Shown here: positions 1 through 6,190 of the stretch, one piece after another
How the letters are laid out: each line of letters opens with the position of its first letter
Position numbering within the stretch: position 1 is the stretch's first letter
Assembly: GCA_002317245.1 (NCBI GenBank)
Contig: DCIU01000074.1
Location: 1,002 to 15,871 of the forward strand
Direction of reading: 5' to 3'
Source of the DNA: Lachnospiraceae bacterium UBA1718
Lineage (GTDB): Bacteria; Bacillota; Clostridia; Lachnospirales; Lachnospiraceae
Length of the DNA stretch: 14,870 nucleotides
Made by a program: the position numbers and the translations under genes
The notes under the pieces: model-generated
Database searches by the model: none
What the model was told of the DNA's origin: nothing
What the model saw: only the letters and a program-made list of their open reading frames with translations

Positions 1-372
1 AAAAACAGTGTTAAAAATTCAGTAATTAATGGCGAGGTGCTTCGTGCCCTCGCCGAGATAATAAGAGGTGAGATCAAGGATCCAAGAGTGCCTGAGTTCA
101 CATCAGTAGTTGCAGTTAATGTAGCTCCTGACCTTAAGAACTGTGAGGCATATATTAGTGTGCTTGGTGATGATGCTGCGGCAGCAGATGCTCTCAAGGG
201 ACTTAACAGTGCAAGCGGATATATCCGCAACTGCCTGGCTAAGAAGCTTAATATGCGTCATACACCTGATATTCACTTCCATATTGATCAGTCTATTGCT
301 TATGGCGTTGATATGTCTCATAAGATTGATGAGGTAATCAGTGCTGATGCAGCAAGACATGTAGAAGATTAA
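1..372 (+). CDS. rbfA: Ribosome-binding factor A, 5' end missing
   Basis: RbfA binds the 30S subunit late in assembly and helps 16S rRNA 5'-end maturation. The frame is open from base 1 and gives 123 residues before the TAA. It begins KNSVKNSVINGEVLRALAEI, and family members usually start with M-R-K-N-S or similar, so probably only two or three codons lie outside the window. The family's hallmark stretch IIRGEIKDPRVPE is visible at about residues 20-32, followed by the KH-like fold with D-L-K-N-C-E-A-Y-I and a late DIHFHID-x-S segment. An internal GTG at 37 could be read as a start but would cut off the conserved first helix, so it is rejected. The DHH phosphoesterase gene follows after 11 bases, consistent with one operon. 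Confidence 0.95.
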   Translation, partial: KNSVKNSVINGEVLRALAEIIRGEIKDPRVPEFTSVVAVNVAPDLKNCEAYISVLGDDAAAADALKGLNSASGYIRNCLAKKLNMRHTPDIHFHIDQSIAYGVDMSHKIDEVISADAARHVED

Positions 373-383
373 GAGAAGAAAAA

Positions 384-1334
384 ATGAAAAAGATATTGGA
401 AGAAGTAACTGGGGCTAAGAGCATTGGTATCACTGGTCATATCAGACCAGATGGTGACTGTGTAGGCTCATGCCTCGGTATGTATCTGTATCTTAAGAAT
501 GCAATGCCAGAGGATACTGTGATTGATGTCATCCTTGAGGAAGCCAGGGAAGAGTTCGCCTGCATTAAGGGCTTTGACGAGATCAGAAGATATCCAAGGA
601 GACAGGCCTATGACGTATTTATGGTCATAGACTGTGATCCGGAGAGATGCGGCGATTCATATCCAGGATATGAGAAGGCTAAGAAGACAATTAACATTGA
701 TCATCACCTTACCAGTAAGGAGATATCAGATGTTAATTATATATTCCCTCATGCAAGTTCGGCTTCCGAGCTGGTATTCGAGCTTCTGGACAAGGAGTAT
801 ATGGATGTCGAGATAGCTAAGGCACTGTATATCGGAATTATTCACGATACAGGTATTATGCAGTACAGTAATGCGGCTCCTAAGACTCTTAGGGCGGTTG
901 CTGATCTTGTGGAATATGGCTTCGACTTCACATCTATTATTGATGGAACATTCTATCAGAAGACTTATATGCAGAACCAGTTAATGGGACGTGCACTTAC
1001 AGAGAGTATCGTCTTTAATGACGGTAAGTTCATTGTGGCCGGAATTGATATGAGGACACTTAAGTTCTATGGCGCTACAAGTAAGGACCTTGATGGAATA
1101 GTTAATCAGCTCCGTTATACCAAGGGAGTAGAAGTGGCTATATTCATGCATGAGATTGAGAGCCAGAAATGGAAAGTAAGCCTTCGCGCCAATACAGATA
1201 TTGACCTGTCCAAGGTGGCAGCCTACTTCGGAGGCGGCGGTCATGCCAAGGCGTCAGGATGCACACTGAACGGAAGTTTCCATGACGTAGTCAATAATCT
1301 GTCAGACAGACTTGCACTTGAACTGGATGTGTAA
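384..1334 (+). CDS. nrnA: DHH/DHHA1 phosphoesterase, NrnA-type nanoRNase/pAp phosphatase
   Basis: This 316-residue protein belongs to the DHH family; members at this locus degrade 2-5 nt RNAs and dephosphorylate 3'-phosphoadenosine 5'-phosphate. The metal-binding motifs are in order: GHIRPDGDCVGS near residue 18, IDCD near residue 85, D106-H107-H108, and GIIHDTG near residue 150. The C-terminal DHHA1 substrate domain has the glycine-rich GGGGHAKASGC at residues 283-293. Length fits the family (about 310-330). The start ATG is preceded by a purine-rich AAGAGAAG and lies 11 bases after rbfA. The stop codon directly abuts the truB start, so the two are probably translationally coupled. The exact substrate (nanoRNA, pAp or cyclic-dinucleotide breakdown products) cannot be told from the sequence. 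Confidence 0.92.
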   Translation: MKKILEEVTGAKSIGITGHIRPDGDCVGSCLGMYLYLKNAMPEDTVIDVILEEAREEFACIKGFDEIRRYPRRQAYDVFMVIDCDPERCGDSYPGYEKAKKTINIDHHLTSKEISDVNYIFPHASSASELVFELLDKEYMDVEIAKALYIGIIHDTGIMQYSNAAPKTLRAVADLVEYGFDFTSIIDGTFYQKTYMQNQLMGRALTESIVFNDGKFIVAGIDMRTLKFYGATSKDLDGIVNQLRYTKGVEVAIFMHEIESQKWKVSLRANTDIDLSKVAAYFGGGGHAKASGCTLNGSFHDVVNNLSDRLALELDV

Positions 1335-2249
1335 ATGAAACAAAAAAGAAATATTAATGGAATAATTAATATATACAAGGAAGCTGGATATACATCTTTT
1401 GATGTAGTTGCCAAAATGCGTGGTATCACAGGTCAGAGGAAGATTGGTCATACAGGAACATTAGACCCTGATGCTACAGGTGTGCTGCCGGTGGTACTTG
1501 GTAATGCAACAAAGCTTGTGGACATATTAACCGATAAGGAGAAGGAATATGTCGCAGGCTTTCTTCTTGGAAAAACAACCGACACTCAGGATATCTCAGG
1601 CACTGTACTTACAGAAGTAGAGGTGATGTGCACTGAAGAGGAAGTGCTTGGAGCAATTAATTCTTTCCTTGGAGATATTATGCAGGTCCCTCCCATGTAT
1701 TCGGCCCTTAAGGTTGATGGTAAGAGACTCTATGAGCTGGCAAGAGAGGGCAAGACCGTTGAGCGTAAGAGCAGACCGGTCACAATCATTAGTATAAGTG
1801 ATATTAATATTGACCTTCCTAATGTATCAATGAGGGTCAGATGTTCCAAGGGAACTTATATTAGAACCCTGTGTAATGACATTGGTGAGAAGCTGGGCTG
1901 TGGCGCTGTTATGACAAGCTTAGAGAGGACAGCATCAGGACAGCATGACCTTAGTACAGCGCTTACTCTTAGCGAGCTACAGACAATGAGAGACCAGGGC
2001 AGACTGGAAGAGGCCATTATCCCAGTTGATTCAATTTTTGCAGAATATGGAGCTGTAAGATTAAGTGGAGAGCTGCTCCGCCTGGCACTTAACGGTAACA
2101 TGTTAGAGAAGGAGGCCCTGCTGGCCCACATAACAGAAGACGGCAACAGAAATAAGCTTAGAGTATATAACGATGAGGGAGAATTCTTCGCCTTGTACGA
2201 GAAGAGTGGTAAGAGATACAAGGTGGATAAGATGTTCCCGTGTGAATAG
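1335..2249 (+). CDS. truB: tRNA pseudouridine(55) synthase TruB
   Basis: TruB converts U55 in the T-loop of tRNAs to pseudouridine. The 304-residue length is normal for the bacterial enzyme. The N-terminus MKQKRNINGIINIYKEAGYTS matches the usual NGxxxxxKxxGxTS opening. The catalytic motif GHTGTLDPDATGVLPV carries the presumed nucleophile Asp44. Further conserved pieces are QVPPMYSALKVDGKRLYELAREG near residues 116-138 and CSKGTYIRTLCNDIGEKLG near residues 170-188. The C-terminal roughly 80 residues form the PUA-like RNA-binding tail. The ATG follows the nrnA stop with no gap and no strong SD, suggesting translational coupling. ribF starts two bases after its stop. Confidence 0.96.
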   Translation: MKQKRNINGIINIYKEAGYTSFDVVAKMRGITGQRKIGHTGTLDPDATGVLPVVLGNATKLVDILTDKEKEYVAGFLLGKTTDTQDISGTVLTEVEVMCTEEEVLGAINSFLGDIMQVPPMYSALKVDGKRLYELAREGKTVERKSRPVTIISISDINIDLPNVSMRVRCSKGTYIRTLCNDIGEKLGCGAVMTSLERTASGQHDLSTALTLSELQTMRDQGRLEEAIIPVDSIFAEYGAVRLSGELLRLALNGNMLEKEALLAHITEDGNRNKLRVYNDEGEFFALYEKSGKRYKVDKMFPCE

Positions 2250-2251
2250 TA

Positions 2252-2812
2252 ATGATAGTAATTAGGAATACTTTGGATTTCCATATAGACAGACCAACGG
2301 CGGTCTGCATAGGAAAATTTGATGGTGTACATATTGGGCATAAGAAGCTGCTGGAGCATATTACTGCTCAGAAGCAGAGAGGAATGCTTGCGTGTGTATT
2401 TACCTTTGATCCATCCCCGGAGGAATTATTCTCGGGTAAGAAGACAGACTGTCTCTGTGACCGTACCCAGAAGGAGACTTATCTGGATGAACTGGGCGTG
2501 GATATAATAATTGAATTCCCATTAACCTTTGAAACAGCGGCTACAGAGCCTGAAGATTTCGTGGCAGATTATCTGATGGACAGACTGAATATGAAATATA
2601 TTGCGGCTGGAGATGATCTGTCCTTTGGAGCAGGTGGCAGAGGCAACAAAGAACTAATAGAGAAGTTGGCTATCCAATATGGCTTCGAATGTGATATTAT
2701 AGAAAAGGTTAGGGTTGACGGAGAAGTGGTAAGCTCTTCCAGAATCAGGAAGGCTTATGAACTTGGTCATAATGAAGAGGCATCCAGGATGCTAGGAAGG
2801 ACTAACGGATGA
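2252..2812 (+). CDS. ribF: RibF-like FMN adenylyltransferase (FAD synthetase) lacking the riboflavin kinase domain
   Basis: Bacterial RibF is normally about 300 residues, with an N-terminal FMN adenylyltransferase joined to a C-terminal riboflavin kinase. This one has 186 residues. The adenylyltransferase signatures are intact: GKFDGVHIGH at residues 21-30 (nucleotidyltransferase HxGH), FTFDPSPEELF near residue 50, and SSSRIR at 161-166. The protein ends with AYELGHNEEASRMLGRTNG, precisely at the linker that normally leads into the kinase, and no kinase motif (such as G-F-P-T-A-N) follows. The next gene starts inside the stop codon (ATGA), so no decayed kinase remnant exists here. The predicted activity is FMN + ATP to FAD + PPi, with FMN made by another enzyme. 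Monofunctional adenylyltransferases exist in some Firmicutes, so a functional role is plausible. Confidence 0.9.
   Translation: MIVIRNTLDFHIDRPTAVCIGKFDGVHIGHKKLLEHITAQKQRGMLACVFTFDPSPEELFSGKKTDCLCDRTQKETYLDELGVDIIIEFPLTFETAATEPEDFVADYLMDRLNMKYIAAGDDLSFGAGGRGNKELIEKLAIQYGFECDIIEKVRVDGEVVSSSRIRKAYELGHNEEASRMLGRTNG
2794..2801 (+). promoter_or_regulatory. SD of the Na/Pi cotransporter gene inside the end of ribF
   Basis: AGGAAGGA lies seven bases before the ATG at 2809 and falls within the last ribF codons, those encoding the conserved L-G-R linker residues. It supports the 2809 start and coupling of the two genes. Confidence 0.7.
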
Positions 2813-4446
2813 ATTCATCAGTATTGCTTGGACTATCGGGAGGATTAGGACTGTTCCTGTTCGGTATGACACTTATGAGTGACGGTATCGAGAAGGCAGC
2901 AGGTGCTAAGTTAAGAAGCATCCTTGAGATGTTCACCAAGAATAAGTTCATGGGTATGATTGTTGGTATTATCTTCACAGGTATTATCCAGTCATCAAGT
3001 GCCTGTACTGTAATGGTTGTCAGCTTTGTTAACTCGGGACTTATGAACCTCTACCAGGCAGCAGGAGTAATATTCGGTGCCAATATCGGTACAACAGTTA
3101 CTTCACAGCTGGTATCATTTAACCTTTCCAAGATTGCACCATTATTCGTACTTATTGGTGTAATCATGGTAATGTTCGTTAAGAACGAGACGGTCAAGAA
3201 GATTGGTGATATCGTTCTTGGATTCGGTATTCTCTTCGTTGGCTTATCTACAATGAGCAGCGCTATGGGTACGCTGAAGGAGTCTGAGGAGGTTGTTAAC
3301 GCTCTTGCAGGCCTTGATAATCCATTCCTGGCAGTACTTCTGGGTACAGCAGTTACAGCGGTTATTCAGTCATCTTCAGTTACTGTAAGTATTATCCTTC
3401 TTATGGCTAACCAGGGACTCCTGGAACTGAGTATCGTTCTCTATATTATTCTTGGATGCAATATTGGTGCTTGTGCATCAGCTATGATTACCTCTCTTTC
3501 TGGTAAGAAGGATGCTAAGAGAGCAGCTCTTATTCACCTGCTCTTCAATATCATTGGTACAATTATTCTGTTCATTATACTTCAGCTCGCTGAGCCACAG
3601 ATTATCAGCTGGCTTCAGAGCTTCTCAGCGGATAATGGACGATTTGTTGCGAATGCACATACAATTATCAAGGTATTCCAGGTTATTGTATTGTTCCCAT
3701 TCTCTAATCTTATTGTTAAGCTTACATATGTCTTCGTTCCAGGCGATGATGTTAAGGTTGGATACAGAGAGAGCTACACACTTAAGTATATTGGTGATAA
3801 GGTACTCTTCAATCCGGCGACAGCTGTTGTTGGTGTTATCAAAGAGTTGGAGCGTATGGCAGAGCTTGCCAGCGAGAACCTGAACAGAGCTATGAATGCT
3901 CTTATTACACTGGATCAGGAGGATATTGATGAGGTATACGAGGTTGAGAAGAATATCAACTTCCTAAGCCACTCAATAACCAACTACCTGGTTAAGATTA
4001 ACCAGACTAACCTTCCTATCGAAGACTTAAGAAGTATTGGTGCTCTCTTCCATGTAGTTAACGATATTGAGAGAATCGGCGACCATGCGGAGAACATTGT
4101 TGATAATGCACTTGTTCGTAAGGAGAAGGGCTTCGCATTCAGTAAGGATGCTCAGAGAGAGATGGGCAAGATGATGGATAAGGTTAATAACATTATTCGT
4201 TACTCTGTTGAGATGTTCGCTGAGGGCAAGTACGAGCATATGACAGCTATTCAGGTTCTGGAGGATGAGATTGATAATATGGAGCGTAAGCTTCAGCAGG
4301 CTCATATCGACAGACTGACTAAGAATGAGTGTACACCGGACGCCGGAATGGTATTCTCAGACGTTGTATCTGGTCTTGAGAGAATTTCTGACCATGCTGT
4401 TAACATCGCTTTCGCTATCAAAGAGAGTGAAGAAGAGCAGAACTAA
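2809..4446 (+). CDS. Na+/phosphate cotransporter family protein with C-terminal PhoU-like domain
   Basis: This 545-residue membrane protein fits the Na/Pi-cotransporter (NptA/YjbB-like) family, which moves inorganic phosphate with sodium. It has the two inverted-repeat signatures: GLxLFLFGMxLMSDGIEKAAG at the N-terminus followed by QSSS at 61-64, and the second QSSS at 187-190. About eight or nine hydrophobic segments occupy the first 310 residues or so. From about residue 340 onward the protein is soluble and helical, with PhoU-like repeats; the IERIGDHAENI and LERISDHAVNIA motifs are typical metal-binding turns of PhoU bundles. It overlaps ribF by four bases and is followed after 14 bases by a cell-wall hydrolase gene. 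Transport direction cannot be read from sequence, and PhoU-bearing relatives may act as exporters or regulators of phosphate flux. Confidence 0.92.
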   Translation: MNSSVLLGLSGGLGLFLFGMTLMSDGIEKAAGAKLRSILEMFTKNKFMGMIVGIIFTGIIQSSSACTVMVVSFVNSGLMNLYQAAGVIFGANIGTTVTSQLVSFNLSKIAPLFVLIGVIMVMFVKNETVKKIGDIVLGFGILFVGLSTMSSAMGTLKESEEVVNALAGLDNPFLAVLLGTAVTAVIQSSSVTVSIILLMANQGLLELSIVLYIILGCNIGACASAMITSLSGKKDAKRAALIHLLFNIIGTIILFIILQLAEPQIISWLQSFSADNGRFVANAHTIIKVFQVIVLFPFSNLIVKLTYVFVPGDDVKVGYRESYTLKYIGDKVLFNPATAVVGVIKELERMAELASENLNRAMNALITLDQEDIDEVYEVEKNINFLSHSITNYLVKINQTNLPIEDLRSIGALFHVVNDIERIGDHAENIVDNALVRKEKGFAFSKDAQREMGKMMDKVNNIIRYSVEMFAEGKYEHMTAIQVLEDEIDNMERKLQQAHIDRLTKNECTPDAGMVFSDVVSGLERISDHAVNIAFAIKESEEEQN

Positions 4447-4460
4447 TCAGAGGATTTATA

Positions 4461-5603
4461 TTGAATTTAGGAAAAAAGAACGTGATTATGGGATTGTCCC
4501 TTATGGGGCTTCTAATAATCGCAATTGTTATAAGCTTCCTTGTGAATGTTAAACATGAGGAACAATTGAAGATTGAAGAGGAGACGAGAGCTAAGGCAGA
4601 AGCCGAAGCTCTCGCTTTGGAATTAGAGCAGGCTAAGGCAATGGAAGAACCGGCTATAATGGAATCTGTTCATCATTTTACTGAACAGATTGGAGCTGGA
4701 GCTTATTTTGATACCGACCTTAGTAAGGATGAATATATTCTTGCCATTAAGGGCGTGGAAGCCTACGGATATCAGAATCTGGGTATTGCCAATGTTGATA
4801 ACCACTTAAATGTCCGAGAAGAACCCAGCGAAGGCGGTAAGCTTGTTGGTAAGATGAGCAGGAATGCAGCCTGTGAGATACTGGGCTTCGAGGGTGAATG
4901 GGTACACATCAAGTCTGGAGAAGTAGAAGGCTACTGCCATTCTGATTATCTCTTAATTGGTGAGATGGCAAGACTTCGTGCTTCCAAGATTATTACCAAG
5001 GAGGCAGAATCTACTTCTGGTGGACTTAGAGTGCGAGAAGAGCCTAATACTGACAGCGAGATACTGACGACCATGGCAGAGGGCGAGAGACTTGACGTTG
5101 TGGAAGACGAGAAGGACGGATGGATTAAGGTCTTAGTCGATGATCAGGAGGGCTATATCTCGGCTGAATATGCTGTCATTAAGGAAGAACTTCCAGAAGC
5201 CATGACCATGAGCGAGCTTATGTATGGCATGGGCGTATCTGATCTTAGAGTAGACTTGTGTCAGTTCGCTAAGAAGTTCATTGGTAACCCATATGTATGG
5301 GGTGGCACAAGCTTAACTAAGGGCGCTGACTGTTCTGGATTCGTAATGAGTGTATTTAAGAATTACGGAATATCACTACCTCACTCATCACAGGCTCAGG
5401 CCAAGCTTGGTACTAAGGTCAGCCTTGGAGAAGCCAAGCCGGGAGACCTGGTATTCTACAGTGGAGGTGGAAGAATCAATCACGTCGCCATTTATATAGG
5501 TGGAGGACAGGTTGTGCATGCTTCCAACCCTAGAACAGGTATCAGGGTATCAGCTGCAACCTATAGAACGGTTACTACTGTAAGAAGAGTAATTAATGAT
5601 TAA
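4461..5603 (+). CDS. Membrane-anchored SH3 domain / NlpC-P60 peptidoglycan hydrolase
   Basis: The protein (380 residues) is a probable gamma-D-glutamyl-diamino acid endopeptidase acting outside the membrane. It begins at a TTG with AGAGGA (4449-4454) six bases upstream. A hydrophobic anchor or uncleaved signal spans about residues 8-28. An Ala/Glu-rich coiled-coil stretch follows (about 30-58), then two bacterial SH3 modules, each with the N-V-R-E-E-P / R-V-R-E-E-P signature (about 108-170 and 180-245). The C-terminal NlpC/P60 domain (about 265-380) has the catalytic triad Cys291 in ADCSGF, His341 in INHVAIYIGGG and His353 in VVHAS. All catalytic residues are present, so it should be active. 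It is the last gene before the rpsO promoter. The lysostaphin-type M23 fold is excluded by the Cys-His-His set. Confidence 0.93.
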   Translation: MNLGKKNVIMGLSLMGLLIIAIVISFLVNVKHEEQLKIEEETRAKAEAEALALELEQAKAMEEPAIMESVHHFTEQIGAGAYFDTDLSKDEYILAIKGVEAYGYQNLGIANVDNHLNVREEPSEGGKLVGKMSRNAACEILGFEGEWVHIKSGEVEGYCHSDYLLIGEMARLRASKIITKEAESTSGGLRVREEPNTDSEILTTMAEGERLDVVEDEKDGWIKVLVDDQEGYISAEYAVIKEELPEAMTMSELMYGMGVSDLRVDLCQFAKKFIGNPYVWGGTSLTKGADCSGFVMSVFKNYGISLPHSSQAQAKLGTKVSLGEAKPGDLVFYSGGGRINHVAIYIGGGQVVHASNPRTGIRVSAATYRTVTTVRRVIND

Positions 5604-5611
5604 ATAAAGAG

Positions 5612-5640
5612 TTGATATTTACATATAGATGTGTTATTAT
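5612..5640 (+). promoter_or_regulatory. Sigma-A-type promoter for rpsO
   Basis: TTGATA (5612-5617) and TATTAT (5635-5640) are separated by exactly 17 bases; both differ from consensus at one position. The transcript would start near 5647, giving an rpsO leader of about 87 bases. No terminator was seen between the upstream hydrolase gene and this promoter, so read-through may also contribute. Confidence 0.75.
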
Positions 5641-5667
5641 TCAACAGTATGTGTATGCTTATGCTCA

Positions 5668-5728
5668 GATTTAGGCTTCTCCGGCCAAATCTTAGTGTAT
5701 AGCGAATGTTTAATTATCAAAAGGAGAG
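5668..5728 (+). promoter_or_regulatory. rpsO leader hairpin with anti-SD loop (possible S15 autoregulatory pseudoknot)
   Basis: A hairpin occupies 5668-5691: GATTT pairs with AAATC, A5673 is bulged, GGC pairs with GCC, and the 7-base loop is TTCTCCG (5677-5683). Loop bases 5677-5682 (TTCTCC) can pair with GGAGAG at 5723-5728, which is the rpsO SD, five bases before the ATG. This would make an H-type pseudoknot occluding ribosome binding. E. coli S15 represses its own mRNA through a pseudoknot at the start site, so the layout is suggestive. Binding by S15 is inference. Confidence 0.5.
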
Positions 5729-5733
5729 AAACA

Positions 5734-6000
5734 ATGATTTCAAAAGAGAAGAAGACAGCTATTATTAACGAGTATGGCCGTAAGCCAGGCGACACAGGTT
5801 CACCTGAGGTACAGATCGCAGTTCTTTCAGCTCGTATTGCAGAGCTTACAGAGCACCTTAAGAGCAATCCTAAGGATCATCACTCAAGACGTGGTATGTA
5901 CAAGATGATCGGTCAGAGAAGAGGACTTCTTGACTACCTTAAGAAGACAGACCTCGATGGATACAGAGCACTTATCGAGAAGCTTGGTATCAGAAGATAA
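5734..6000 (+). CDS. rpsO: 30S ribosomal protein S15
   Basis: S15 is a primary 16S rRNA-binding protein that joins the central-domain three-way junction. The 88-residue product begins MISKEKKTAIINEYGRKPGD, the usual size and opening. The conserved core GDTGSPEVQIAVLSARIAEL, HLKSNPKDHHSRRGM and QRRGLLDYLKKTD is complete, including the DHHSRRG segment that contacts rRNA. The ATG at 5734 is chosen over the longer in-frame extension (from 5629) because it has AAGGAGAG just upstream, lies downstream of the promoter and gives the family length. A terminator follows 10 bases after the stop. Codon choice is biased in the way expected for a highly expressed gene. Confidence 0.98.
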   Translation: MISKEKKTAIINEYGRKPGDTGSPEVQIAVLSARIAELTEHLKSNPKDHHSRRGMYKMIGQRRGLLDYLKKTDLDGYRALIEKLGIRR

Positions 6001-6010
6001 TATGGCAATC

Positions 6011-6051
6011 AGGGGGCGGATTTTTGATCTGTCCCCTTTTGTTACTTTTTT
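6011..6051 (+). terminator. Rho-independent terminator after rpsO
   Basis: An 11-bp stem, 6011-6021 with 6027-6037 (two G-U pairs, five-base loop TTTTG), is followed by TTT, GTTAC and a run of six T. It should end most rpsO transcripts, with any read-through passing into the pnp leader. Confidence 0.88.
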
Positions 6052-6068
6052 GAAGGGGTAACTTTATT
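6039..6068 (+). promoter_or_regulatory. Possible weak promoter for pnp
   Basis: TTGTTA (6039-6044) and TTTATT (6063-6068) are spaced by 18 bases, each matching consensus at four of six positions. A start near 6075 would place the long pnp hairpin at the very 5' end of the mRNA. The match is poor and this is only a suggestion; pnp could instead depend on read-through past the rpsO terminator. Confidence 0.25.
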
Positions 6069-6071
6069 GAT

Positions 6072-6151
6072 GGGCGGAAGATTTATACCGAGACCACTGA
6101 TGAGTGCACTGGATTACAGTGCTTTCATCAGTAGTTTCGGATCTTCTGCCT
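6072..6151 (+). promoter_or_regulatory. Long imperfect hairpin in the pnp leader
   Basis: The 80-base element folds into a lower stem of 11 bp (6072-6082 with 6141-6151, including two G-U pairs) and a 5-base bulge (6083-6087). An upper stem follows (6088-6111 with 6117-6140: 22 pairs, two mismatches), closed by a GATTA loop. Thirty-three pairs make it long enough for RNase III. E. coli pnp has a long leader stem that RNase III cuts and PNPase then destabilises; this element is placed the same way. Homology to the E. coli leader is not implied. Confidence 0.8.
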
Positions 6152-6182
6152 AAGAGATTATTTAGCCAAATGGCGGAAGGAG
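6142..6182 (+). promoter_or_regulatory. Alternative anti-SD pairing at the pnp ribosome-binding site
   Basis: The pnp SD region GGCGGAAGGAG (6172-6182) contains the same 8-mer GGCGGAAG found in the 5' arm of the leader hairpin (6073-6080). The hairpin's 3' arm, 6142-6150, can therefore pair with 6172-6180 over 9 bp (two G-U), covering AAGG of the SD. The two structures are mutually exclusive. Confidence 0.5.
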
Positions 6183-6190
6183 AATGTAAA

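Noticed and set aside
1856..2359. 167-codon open frame on the minus strand across truB and ribF
   Set aside because: It spans two well-supported plus-strand genes and their junction, with no sensible ribosome-binding site or domain. It is treated as a chance frame.
5629..5733. In-frame upstream extension of rpsO
   Set aside because: It would begin within the -10 region of the promoter, adds a Cys-rich stretch not known in S15, and the ATG at 5734 has an ideal SD.
5641..5733. A metabolite riboswitch (such as FMN) in the region near ribF or in the rpsO leader
   Set aside because: The leader is too short for known FMN or other large aptamers, no such conserved core was recognised, and ribF itself has no upstream leader because it is two bases from truB.
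6041..6062. GTTAC/GTAAC inverted repeat and CCCCTT/AAGGGG complementarity after the rpsO terminator, considered as an antiterminator
   Set aside because: The pairing partner is transcribed only after the T-tract, too late to prevent the terminator; arms are five or six bases with long loops and may be chance.
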